DNA of 8,192 bases from Methanomicrobiales archaeon (lineage in GTDB: Archaea; Halobacteriota; Methanomicrobia; Methanomicrobiales; Methanoculleaceae), in NCBI GenBank assembly GCA_012797575.1, contig JAAZOW010000257.1, positions 1 through 8,192 of the forward strand, written 5' to 3'. A program made the position numbers and the translations under genes. Below are positions 1 through 5,838 of the stretch, piece after piece. Each line of letters starts with the position of its first letter. Position 1 is the first letter of the stretch. The notes beneath the pieces are model-generated. The model was given only the letters and a program-made list of their open reading frames with translations. It made no database searches and had not been told where the DNA came from.

Positions 1-230
1 CCTCCCCGTCTGCCCCACCCCCCATGATGATACCCCCACGGTCCAGTGTATGGGTCTACTCTCCCGGATACGGCCCTCCCCGGGTATCGCCCCGTCTGCC
101 CCACCCCCCCGTGGAGATACCTCCCACGGTCCAGTGTATGGGGAGGGGGCTGAAGAGGGAGCCAGCGCGTGGGTCTACTCTCCTGGATACGGCCCTCCTC
201 GGGTATCACCACGACTGCCCTCGGCCCCGA
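1..230. repeat. Degenerate GC-rich tandem repeat, two copies and part of a third
   Basis: A unit starting CCCCGTCTGCCCCACCCCC is seen at about 4-89 and again at about 90-208, with a weaker third start near 209 (CCACGACTGCCC). Both full copies share GGTCCAGTGTATGGG, GGGTCTACTCTC and a GATAC...GTATC inverted repeat (67-71 with 84-88 in copy 1). The second copy is longer because about 31 purine-rich bases (about 139-169) are inserted between GTGTATGGG and GTGGGTCTACTC. The base composition is strand-asymmetric, with long C runs on the plus strand. No reading frame here resembles a known protein. The function is unknown; it may be a decayed intergenic repeat family. Confidence 0.7.
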
Positions 231-343
231 GGCGGGGGCGGGGGTGGGGGGGGATGCCGGCATATGTGTGTGAGGCCATGAAGATCCATGCTGTGGACCC
301 CGGCGCCATCCCTTCCCCGATGGCAGCCAACTTTCCAGGAGAT
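231..343. other. Intergenic tail with a G-run tract
   Basis: This stretch lies downstream of the stop of the NifD-like gene (minus strand). It contains G5-C-G5-T-G8 at 234-253 on the plus strand, which satisfies the usual four-run pattern for a G-quadruplex. No T-rich tract that would mark an archaeal terminator is visible on the minus strand just after position 344, and no gene is supported. Confidence 0.5.
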
Positions 344-1405
344 TCACCCCCGGATCTGGAGCCTCCATCGATGTAACATCCTCCGGACCCCTGCGGTTCC
401 GACCGGCGCTGGATGAGGGAACGGCACCAGGGTCCCATCCGGAGCGATCGTGAGGTCGAGCGCCCGGGCACACTCGGTGCAGACAGCCTCCGCCACAGGA
501 TCGGTCTCGAGCATGGCATGGAGGGGTGCAAACCTCACCCGGCTCCCGGCCATATCACAGAACCCCTCAAGCATCGCCCTCTGGTAGGCGCGCTCCTCCT
601 CAACAGCGTCGGAGGCATCGATGCCGCAGACCCTTCCCACCTCGTCGAGGAAGCGGCATGTCCCGGAAAGCCCGACCGGGAACGAGGCTATATAGGGGGT
701 GCCAAGCCGCCTCTGGAGATCTTCGCCGATCGGTCGCAGTCCCGGATCCCGGAGGATGTTGAGGGCGGCGGAGCCGAGGCGCTCGATGTCATGGGTGGTG
801 ATCCCGCGCACAAACCGGAGATTGATGCCGAGACCAAGCCTCCCGAGGAGGCGGGCGATCTCGGCCGCGTTCTCATCGACGCCGTACTCCAGGTTCTTCT
901 CCCCGATCAGGTTTGCCGAGAGGGTCGGTTCAGCCCCGGGCCGGGCAAGCGAGGCCACCGATGAGAGGGCGTTTCTGATACCGGTCTCAAAGACCCCACC
1001 GAGGAACCCCGCGGTCGCCACAGGGATCACCGGGATGCCTCGGTGTTTCGCGCAGACGGCTTCGGTGTCATCCCCTATCGTCTCGACGATACAGGTTGTG
1101 AGGACAAAGATCGAGGCCGGAGCGGGAGTGAGCGTGAGTGCCCGGGCAATGGCCGCCTCCAAAGCCTCTTCGCCCCCGAATATGATGTCGTTCTCGTCAA
1201 GGTCCGTTGAGAGGAGGCGGGGAATCTCGAACCGGTCGTTCGAGAGCAGGGTTGCGTGGAGGAGGGAGAAGTTGTGGTGCGCGCACCCCGCCGGACCGTG
1301 GATGATGCAGATGGCATCCTGCAGCTCCGTGAGCACTGAGAGCGCCCCGGTCAGGGTGCATCCCTCAAACCTGGACGGACTCAAAGGCGAAGGACTCGAG
1401 TTCAT
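344..1405 (-). CDS. Nitrogenase-like component 1 (NifD/NifE family) protein
   Basis: This is a nitrogenase component 1 (oxidoreductase) family protein of about 353 residues, shorter than true NifD or NifK (around 480 or more). The N-terminal region has FEGCTLTGA, HGPAGCAHHN and VLTTCIVETIGDD, giving cysteines at about 16, 41 and 105. Their spacing (25 and 64) is close to that of the three P-cluster cysteines of NifD (62, 88, 154), so an inter-subunit Fe-S cluster is likely. The C-terminus PVGTAGVRRMLHRW looks like an intact family end. I chose the ATG at 1405, which overlaps the NifH-like gene by 41 nt; upstream in-frame ATGs at 1447 and 1471 would only deepen the overlap. It would receive electrons from the NifH-like partner encoded just upstream. 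With a single component 1 gene it probably forms a homodimer. CfbD, the F430-biosynthesis reductive cyclase, is one candidate, but the N-terminal motif does not match my recollection of CfbD, so the substrate is left open. Confidence 0.85.
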   Translation of the reverse strand: MNSSPSPLSPSRFEGCTLTGALSVLTELQDAICIIHGPAGCAHHNFSLLHATLLSNDRFEIPRLLSTDLDENDIIFGGEEALEAAIARALTLTPAPASIFVLTTCIVETIGDDTEAVCAKHRGIPVIPVATAGFLGGVFETGIRNALSSVASLARPGAEPTLSANLIGEKNLEYGVDENAAEIARLLGRLGLGINLRFVRGITTHDIERLGSAALNILRDPGLRPIGEDLQRRLGTPYIASFPVGLSGTCRFLDEVGRVCGIDASDAVEEERAYQRAMLEGFCDMAGSRVRFAPLHAMLETDPVAEAVCTECARALDLTIAPDGTLVPFPHPAPVGTAGVRRMLHRWRLQIRG

Positions 1406-2183
1406 CCATCTCGAGGGGGGTAGGGATGCTCGTCTTTCTGTTTCCATAGATCGCGCGCCCCAACTCCTCATAAACGGCTGCCTGGTCTGATTCCGGAGCG
1501 TACTCGACGACCGTCTGTTTATGCAACTCAGCGATCTGGACCTCCCGGGACCGGGGAATGTAGGCGATGAGCTGGGAGTTGATGCGCCGGGCGAATTCAG
1601 CCACCAGATCTTCCTCGCCCTCGATGTTCTTTGCGTTGCAGATCACCCCCCCGAGCGCGCACCGGCTCCGTGCGCGGCGCGAAAGACGGGTGATCGCCTT
1701 TGCAATATTATTTGCCGCATAGATCGACATCAGCTCTCCCGATGTGACCAGATAGATCTCCTGCGCGTAGCCCTCGCGCATCGGCATGGCAAACCCACCG
1801 CAGACAACATCCCCGAGGACGTCGTAGACGATCACGTCCCCTTTGAGGGCATCCAGGCGCTCGAGAAGCTGGAACGTCGCGATGATGCCCCGGCCTGCGC
1901 ATCCGACGCCCGGCTCAGGGCCGCCCGCCTCGACGCACCGCACCCCCCGGAAACCATGATAGACAACATCGTCGACTGTGATATTCTCATCCCCCCGCTC
2001 CCGTATGAGATCGAGCACCGTCGGAATCCAGGTTCCGTGCATCAGCATGCGGGTGCTGTCGTGTTTCGGATCGCAGCCGATCTGCAGGATATCAAGACCT
2101 TCCCCCGCAAGGGCTGCCGAGAGGTTTGCTGCAGTGGTGGACTTCCCGATTCCACCCTTTCCATAGAGGGCGATCTGTTTCAT
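1365..2183 (-). CDS. Nitrogenase iron protein-like (NifH/BchL/CfbC family) ATPase
   Basis: A 272-residue NifH-superfamily reductase. It would hydrolyse ATP and pass low-potential electrons from a [4Fe-4S] cluster at its dimer interface to a component 1 protein. The visible motifs are a deviant Walker A GKGGIGKST (8-16), switch I GCDPKHDST (36-44), the cluster ligand Cys95 in PGVGCAGRG followed by Arg98 (the position ADP-ribosylated in NifH), and switch II plus the second ligand Cys128 in YDVLGDVVCGGFAMP. Its 3' end overlaps the NifD-like gene by 41 nt in another frame, so the two are almost certainly cotranscribed and translationally coupled. The ATG at 2183 sits directly before MKQIALYGKGG, the normal family start; the Shine-Dalgarno sequence is weak. 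No nifK, nifE, nifN or nifB lies nearby, so this is unlikely to be a N2-fixing system. CfbC of coenzyme F430 synthesis or another group IV homologue are the alternatives. Confidence 0.93.
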   Translation of the reverse strand: MKQIALYGKGGIGKSTTAANLSAALAGEGLDILQIGCDPKHDSTRMLMHGTWIPTVLDLIRERGDENITVDDVVYHGFRGVRCVEAGGPEPGVGCAGRGIIATFQLLERLDALKGDVIVYDVLGDVVCGGFAMPMREGYAQEIYLVTSGELMSIYAANNIAKAITRLSRRARSRCALGGVICNAKNIEGEEDLVAEFARRINSQLIAYIPRSREVQIAELHKQTVVEYAPESDQAAVYEELGRAIYGNRKTSIPTPLEMDELESFAFESVQV

Positions 2184-2228
2184 CGCTTCTAGTATGCGCC
2201 TGCATGGGTAATTAGGTGTTGGATAGTC

Positions 2229-2240
2229 TTTGTATATGAC
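2229..2240 (-). promoter_or_regulatory. Candidate TATA box for the nifH-like operon
   Basis: Read on the minus strand this is GTCATATACAAA, a TATA-like sequence 46-57 nt upstream of the nifH-like ATG. With the usual archaeal spacing of about 25 nt it would start transcription near 2207 and give a short leader of about two dozen nucleotides. This is a prediction from sequence alone. Confidence 0.45.
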
Positions 2241-2275
2241 TACTGTATACCCCTGTCGTAGAAGAATGACACATT

Positions 2276-2289
2276 AAAAGTATACTTTT
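2276..2289. promoter_or_regulatory. Perfect 14-bp palindrome AAAAGTATACTTTT
   Basis: AAAAGTATACTTTT is a perfect inverted repeat with no spacer. It lies upstream of the predicted nifH-like TATA box, in the divergent intergenic region. It could be a dimeric regulator site or a second TATA-like element. It does not match the GGAA-N6-TTCC form of the methanogen nitrogen regulator NrpR. Confidence 0.4.
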
Positions 2290-2337
2290 TATCAAACTAA
2301 CAGATAAAATTGAAGCATTTTACAAAATACTAGGTAT

Positions 2338-2360
2338 ATAGAAATTTCTATTGATAGAAA
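2338..2360. promoter_or_regulatory. Palindrome ATAGAAATTTCTAT with an adjacent third half-site
   Basis: Positions 2338-2351 form the perfect palindrome ATAGAAATTTCTAT, and the same half-site ATAGAAA recurs at 2354-2360, immediately before the plus-strand TATA box. A further TAGAAA lies at 2378-2383. This arrangement would suit a repressor or activator controlling the 2411 gene, or both divergent promoters. The regulator is unknown. Confidence 0.45.
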
Positions 2361-2370
2361 AATATATATT
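2359..2370 (+). promoter_or_regulatory. Candidate TATA box for the 2411 gene
   Basis: AAAATATATATT is a strong archaeal TATA-like box, 41-52 nt upstream of the ATG at 2411. Transcription would start near 2390. The gene also has AGGGAG at 2397-2402, eight nucleotides before the ATG, as a Shine-Dalgarno sequence. Confidence 0.55.
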
Positions 2371-2410
2371 ACATTCTTAGAAACTCTTCTGAAACTAGGG
2401 AGAACAGGCC

Positions 2411-3025
2411 ATGAAACCACGATTTCGATCACGGTTGGTTGTGTCGATCATCCTCCTGGTCATCGTCTGCTCGGCCTTCTCGGTGAGCCAGGTCGCTGGA
2501 TTCCGACTGGAAAACAGGGATGGAAACAACACCGCGGCGGCACTCGCCGAGGCCCTCGTGCTACAGCAGAGCATCAAGGTCAGGGATGAGTTCATCGAGG
2601 ATCTCACCGTCTACATCGATAGCAAAAGTGAAGTGTTTGAACAGAGCCCTTCCGGGCATGCACTCGGCCTATACGTCCCGAAGGAGAACGCCATCTACAT
2701 CCGCTCAGATCGGCACCCCGAGCGGGCCGGTGATGTCTTCATCGAGCAGGTGGGCTATGCGGTCTACCACACCATGGGATTCGAGGAGAGCACGGTCTTT
2801 CCAGCCCTTGCCGCAAAGCCCGGACCGTATCTGGCAGGGGTCACGCCCCCGGGCAGTGAAGAGCGAGAAGCAATGCTCTTTGCGCACGCTTTCATGCTCT
2901 ACCACATCTCTCCCGACCTCCTGATGGAGGATGCCCCCGCGATCTATGCCTACCTGGACCTGCTCATCGAGAGCGGCGGCGATGCGGCGACGGTGGACGA
3001 TCTCTACAGTCGATCGGAGGAGTGA
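2411..3025 (+). CDS. Membrane-anchored or secreted protein with a degenerate gluzincin-like domain
   Basis: A 204-residue protein of unknown function. Residues 1-8 are basic (MKPRFRSR), and about 9-29 form a hydrophobic segment suited to a signal peptide or N-terminal anchor, so the rest should lie outside the membrane. The body follows the layout of anthrax-lethal-factor-like zinc peptidases: a strand-like segment GLYVPKENAIYI (86-97), a helix DVFIEQVGYAVYH (108-120) where the HExxH helix would be, and a later helix AMLFAHAFMLYHISPDLL (154-171) followed by APAIYAYLDLL, resembling the usual FAEAF...NPELL...PEVYEYL segment. In the catalytic helix, however, EQVGY stands where HExGH would be, and the third ligand position is not Glu. 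If the relationship is right, it is a catalytically dead pseudo-peptidase. It is divergent from the nifH-like operon and shares its promoter region. The TATA box and AGGGAG support this start. Confidence 0.8.
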   Translation: MKPRFRSRLVVSIILLVIVCSAFSVSQVAGFRLENRDGNNTAAALAEALVLQQSIKVRDEFIEDLTVYIDSKSEVFEQSPSGHALGLYVPKENAIYIRSDRHPERAGDVFIEQVGYAVYHTMGFEESTVFPALAAKPGPYLAGVTPPGSEEREAMLFAHAFMLYHISPDLLMEDAPAIYAYLDLLIESGGDAATVDDLYSRSEE

Positions 3026-3110
3026 CCCCACTCCGATCCACCGAGAGACGTACGATGAAGCGCTGCACTACAGCAAACCAGGGTCCAGAAAAATAGATCC
3101 GTTATCACGA

Positions 3111-3155
3111 GACACCCCGCCGGGGCGCCCGGCACGACGGCCCCGGTGGGATGTC
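3111..3155. other. Strong GC-rich stem-loop
   Basis: GACACCCCGCCGGGGC (3111-3126) pairs with GCCCCGGTGGGATGTC (3140-3155) over 16 positions with one mismatch and one G-U pair, leaving a 13-nt loop. It starts 86 nt after the stop of the 2411 gene. Read on the minus strand it is followed, 17 nt later, by a T5 run (3093-3089). It could be a 3' structure of either strand's transcript or part of a small RNA. Confidence 0.6.
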
Positions 3156-3169
3156 TTCGAGGTTCTACC

Positions 3170-3230
3170 ATGATGCACTGCTGTGCAGTGTCACCATACT
3201 CTCATTTAACTATAGATATTTAACTTTACC
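3170..3230. repeat. Hairpin plus AT-rich element, copy A
   Basis: ATGATGCAC leads into a perfect 6-bp hairpin (CACTGC 3176-3181, loop TGT, GCAGTG 3185-3190), then TCACCA and an AT-rich block (TTTAACTATAGATATTTAAC) with TATA-like sequences. The same arrangement recurs as copy B at about 3612 in the same orientation. On the minus strand the AT-rich block would be a promoter reading into the hairpin. Confidence 0.55.
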
Positions 3231-3611
3231 TGTTTTGAAAGTATTTTCACTTCACCCCCCCACGGGACGATCCACAGGCGCACGAATGCAGATCCATCCA
3301 ACTCCTGGACCTTTTGGGACGATTGAACCTTAAAGAAGGGGCTATAGCCCGATCGTAACGAATAGACTCGACAATGGATTTGCTGATAGACGGCAGGGGC
3401 GGGTCTGGGAGGTCATCCCCGCCCACACTCTGGCATGACGCCCACGGTTCCGGACACCCAGGATACCTATCCATCCAGTGCGCTTCCTTTCCTTTTCCCG
3501 GATGTCCAGAGTCTTTTGAGAGAGGAGTTCAGAGTTTGACTACAACCTGCGCTGACCACGATGTCGACAATAGAGGCGAGCTGCTCCAGTTCACTGCTGT
3601 CGTCTCTTCAG

Positions 3612-3674
3612 ATGATGCACCGCTATCGCGGTGACACCACATAGATACTATAAACTATAACTATTTAATTTTTC
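3612..3674. repeat. Hairpin plus AT-rich element, copy B
   Basis: ATGATGCAC is again followed by a perfect 6-bp hairpin (CACCGC 3618-3623, loop TATC, GCGGTG 3628-3633), then ACACCA and an AT-rich block with ACTATAAACTATAACTATTT. Compared with copy A, the stem differs by a T-A to C-G pair change that keeps the pairing. The AT-rich block ends in a T5 run on the plus strand (3669-3673 region). The element lies about 60 nt past the 3' end of the fwdDB gene. Confidence 0.55.
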
Positions 3675-3732
3675 CCGTATGTTAATCTAATTCGATTTAC
3701 CATGCCGGCAGGGAGCCCCCCTTGGACACACA

Positions 3733-5502
3733 TCATAAAAGAGCCCGCGGCATCATCTCCCCGGCGTCTCGGGATATCGCGTGTTCTGTGGCGCAGGACC
3801 GCGCCCCCTCCCGTATGAGATGCAGTATCTGCGACAGCACCTCCTCATCGGTTGGCAGATCGGAGTCGAGGACCCTTCGTAGCCGGATCGGTATGGAGTC
3901 CATCCGGTAACCTGTCCCCTCACAGTCGATCCCCACGCACGCAACCGGGATATGGACATCTGCAAAGGCGGTACTGAGCGAGACGAAGGGATCGATGACG
4001 ATCGTGGGAATCGTCGCCAGGTGTTCGTTGCACCTCCTCGGCAGGTGCGCTCCGGGATCGGCGCCGATGATGAGACAGGCATCAACCTCCCCCCGGCCAA
4101 GCAGGTCAACCACCGTGGTCTCGCCCGGGTTGTAGTACGGTGTGCCGCGCGAAAAATCAGCGCCGTACGGGAATCCGGTGAGGTAGGTGAATGTCTGGTT
4201 GGTACCGTTGACGTTCCAGTGTCCCCGCATAGGCGTCAAAGTGAACTTCGTGTGCCGGTTGAGTTCAGCGACGAACTCGATTGCACTGCGCACGTTCTTG
4301 TACCTGCCGGGGGACTGGGTCAGACCTATCCCGGTGAAGAGCGCACCGAACTGAGCATTCTTGCAGAGATCAGCGAGCCATATCAACCTCTCCCGGGGGA
4401 TGCCCGCGATCGTTTGGGGGAGGACATCCGCATGGCCGCTGACGATCGCGCGCAGGGATGAGAAGACAGCGTAATCCCCGCCAGGTGTTATCTGGAGGAA
4501 TTCGTCGGCAATCTTTGCGGTATCGGTCTTCCTGATATCCACGACGACGAGTGTCCGATCCTGGTGCCCATTATCCCGGTACCGGCCGTTGACGTAGGTT
4601 GTGTAGCGCGAGAGGTGGCGGGGATGCGACTCTATCGGGTTTGAACCCCAGTATATGACGACATCAGCGCGGTTTTTCACAACGCCGAGCGAACACCCCG
4701 GGTGACCGACCTCCTGGATTCCCATGATCGAAGGGCCGTGGCAGATCGAGGAGCAGTTATCTATGACGCCCCGGATCTCCTCGGCGATGCGGATGCCGAT
4801 GCACTGCGCCTCCGAAGAGGTACCGCTCCATCCAAAGAGGAGCGGCCGCTCGGCATCGGCGAGCACCTCCGCGGCGTACCGGATCGCTTCAAAAAACCCG
4901 ATCGACGTCCACGCTTCCCCATTCCTCGCTATGGGGGTACAAAGGCGGCTTCTTGAGAGGAACTTCTCTGACCCAAGGGCGCAGGCGTTGTCCACCGATG
5001 TGACGATACCCCCTCTGACCTGAACGACGAGGTCGTCGCAGAGGCACCCGCAGAGCGGGCAGACGACATCGCGGAACGTGGTACTACCGCTCTCATCCCC
5101 ACCGGGCTCCGGCACTTGAGGGCACGAAGCGCCGCCTTGCTCTCCAAGGACCTCCCAGCCCGACCGTGGGGGCATATCGGCCCGTGCAAGCGTTCCCTCG
5201 AGCCACTTGTAGTCGGGGGCGCCGGTCCCATGCGTATCCGCATGCAGGATCGCGTTCGCATGCGGCCCGCAGGGGATGAATATGGTTCCGGGGACGAGAT
5301 CCTCGGATGGGGTTGCGGAGAAGACCTCTTCCCCCGCAACCGTGGAGAGGAGGAGGGAGTCCCCCTCCTCTGCACCGATCTCCAGGAGATCGAACGGGTG
5401 GATGAAGCAGCGGCTTGTTTCACGGGAGTATGCAGGGGTATCTTTGCGGTAGAGCTCCCTGCCCTGCGTGATCGTCCTCCCGCTTGTGATAAAGACCCTC
5501 AT
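3733..5502 (-). CDS. fwdDB: Formylmethanofuran dehydrogenase, fused subunits D and B
   Basis: A fusion of about 590 residues carrying two subunits of the tungsten/molybdenum formylmethanofuran dehydrogenase, which reduces CO2 in the first step of methanogenesis. Residue numbers count the TTG at 5505 as 1. Residues 1-110 are the small molybdopterin-dinucleotide-binding subunit D (SGRTITQGRE near 8-17, FIPCGPHANAI near 76-86, HGTGAPDYK). A low-complexity linker spans about 111-145. The rest is catalytic subunit B: a [4Fe-4S] site Cys149-x2-Cys152-x3-Cys156-x18-Cys175; CHGPS with Cys255-His256, matching the metal-ligand Cys118-His119 region of FwdB; GSNPIESHPRH (287-297); and PMRGH, whose Arg427 probably corresponds to the catalytic Arg288. 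The ligand is encoded as TGC, so it is cysteine, not selenocysteine. I prefer the ATG at 5502 to the TTG just before it. No fwdA, C, F or G lies nearby. Whether the metal is W or Mo cannot be told. Confidence 0.92.
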   Translation of the reverse strand: MRVFITSGRTITQGRELYRKDTPAYSRETSRCFIHPFDLLEIGAEEGDSLLLSTVAGEEVFSATPSEDLVPGTIFIPCGPHANAILHADTHGTGAPDYKWLEGTLARADMPPRSGWEVLGEQGGASCPQVPEPGGDESGSTTFRDVVCPLCGCLCDDLVVQVRGGIVTSVDNACALGSEKFLSRSRLCTPIARNGEAWTSIGFFEAIRYAAEVLADAERPLLFGWSGTSSEAQCIGIRIAEEIRGVIDNCSSICHGPSIMGIQEVGHPGCSLGVVKNRADVVIYWGSNPIESHPRHLSRYTTYVNGRYRDNGHQDRTLVVVDIRKTDTAKIADEFLQITPGGDYAVFSSLRAIVSGHADVLPQTIAGIPRERLIWLADLCKNAQFGALFTGIGLTQSPGRYKNVRSAIEFVAELNRHTKFTLTPMRGHWNVNGTNQTFTYLTGFPYGADFSRGTPYYNPGETTVVDLLGRGEVDACLIIGADPGAHLPRRCNEHLATIPTIVIDPFVSLSTAFADVHIPVACVGIDCEGTGYRMDSIPIRLRRVLDSDLPTDEEVLSQILHLIREGARSCATEHAISRDAGEMMPRALL

Positions 5503-5548
5503 CAACGGTTATCAGGCTCCAGGGACGATAACGGTTTCGAATGATCAT
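5420..5548 (-). CDS. Possible leader ORF overlapping the fwdDB start
   Basis: A 42-codon minus-strand frame opens with ATG at 5548, preceded nine nucleotides upstream by a perfect AGGAGG (5563-5558). It begins MIIRNRYRPWSL and runs into fwdDB in a different frame, ending at a TGA about 80 nt inside that gene. By contrast the fwdDB start has only a distant GGAG. It could be a translated leader that couples to or dampens fwdDB translation, or simply a chance frame next to an unused Shine-Dalgarno sequence. If transcription starts downstream of 5558 the AGGAGG would not be in the mRNA. It resembles no protein I recognise. Confidence 0.25.
   Translation of the reverse strand: MIIRNRYRPWSLITVDEGLYHKREDDHAGQGALPQRYPCILP
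5504..5536. promoter_or_regulatory. Inverted repeat at the fwdDB start
   Basis: AACGGTTATC (5504-5513) and GATAACGGTT (5527-5536) form an inverted repeat of 10-bp arms with one mismatch, separated by 13 nt. It overlaps the first bases of fwdDB and its leader. It could be an operator or an mRNA hairpin that hides the GGAG sequence. The regulator is unknown. Confidence 0.35.
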
Positions 5549-5838
5549 TAACAAAAGCCTCCTGTTAAGTCAATTCCATGGTACGGGTTGCACCGCTGAG
5601 ACCATGGCATGAACCATCCACCACCTGTGGCTACCGCCCTCACCCCTGCCCCCGCCCCCGATGTGAGGAGCTCTATGGTCCGATGCCGGGAATGGAGGAA
5701 CTCCACCTCAGCATCGCTGCCAAACGACGGTTCCCCACCGGGTATCGCCATGCACTGTCCCTGACCCCAGGAGGGGGGGTACTGCCGCGAAATGATGGTT
5801 TGTGAAGATAGATGCGAAAATTACGATGAAGCAGCCGA
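5549..5838. other. Intergenic region upstream of fwdDB
   Basis: This gap of about 290 bp separates the HHE gene (stop at 5839) from the fwdDB start region, all on the minus strand. It should hold the fwdDB promoter, but no strong TATA box stands out; weak candidates are TTAAC-like sequences near 5545-5575. It also holds C-rich tracts (about 5640-5660) and a G7 run near 5772-5778. No gene is supported. Confidence 0.4.

Larger units (their letters stand above)
3026..3732. other. Gene-poor intergenic region, about 700 bp
   Basis: No convincing gene is seen between the 2411 gene and the convergent fwdDB gene. The stretch holds a strong stem-loop (3111-3155), two copies of an AT-rich plus hairpin element (about 3170-3230 and 3612-3674), a 12-bp palindrome GGGCTATAGCCC (3339-3350) and a 7-bp GGGCGGG/CCCGCCC stem (3397-3403 with 3418-3424). 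The open frames within it (for example plus 3374-3634 and minus 3247-3474) lack a Shine-Dalgarno sequence and any recognisable domain. A short minus-strand segment near 3600-3480 reads like a helical peptide (SSELEQLASIVDIV) but is closed by stops on both sides. Confidence 0.6.

Noticed and set aside
1..230. CRISPR array
   Set aside because: The copies are degenerate along their whole length and of unequal size, with no constant short repeat separated by unique spacers.
699..1490. Long plus-strand open frame opposite the NifD-like gene
   Set aside because: It lies entirely antisense to a gene with clear family motifs; the translation is rich in Arg, Ser and Pro without domains, as expected of a GC-rich shadow frame.
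1521..2192. Plus-strand open frame opposite the NifH-like gene
   Set aside because: Antisense to a certain NifH-family gene, with no recognisable domain or Shine-Dalgarno sequence.
2184..2410. NrpR nitrogen-regulator operator
   Set aside because: I looked for GGAA-N6-TTCC because a nif-like gene is present; no such site is seen in this region.
3480..3605. Minus-strand peptide segment containing SSELEQLASIVDIV
   Set aside because: It reads like an amphipathic helix, but it is bounded by stops, has no start codon with a Shine-Dalgarno sequence, and changes character after about 20 residues. It could be a gene remnant but cannot be supported.
3374..3634. Plus-strand 86-codon frame in the gene-poor region
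   Set aside because: No ribosome binding site, no recognisable motif, and its end runs into the repeated hairpin element.
4735..4760. Selenocysteine at the FwdB metal ligand
   Set aside because: Some methanogens use Sec here, but the codon in this gene is TGC, so it is cysteine.
5670..5770. Short plus-strand frame after GAGGAG near 5665 (starting MVRCREW)
   Set aside because: The upstream GAGGAG is attractive, but the frame is only about 29 codons, matches nothing recognisable and faces away from the neighbouring genes.
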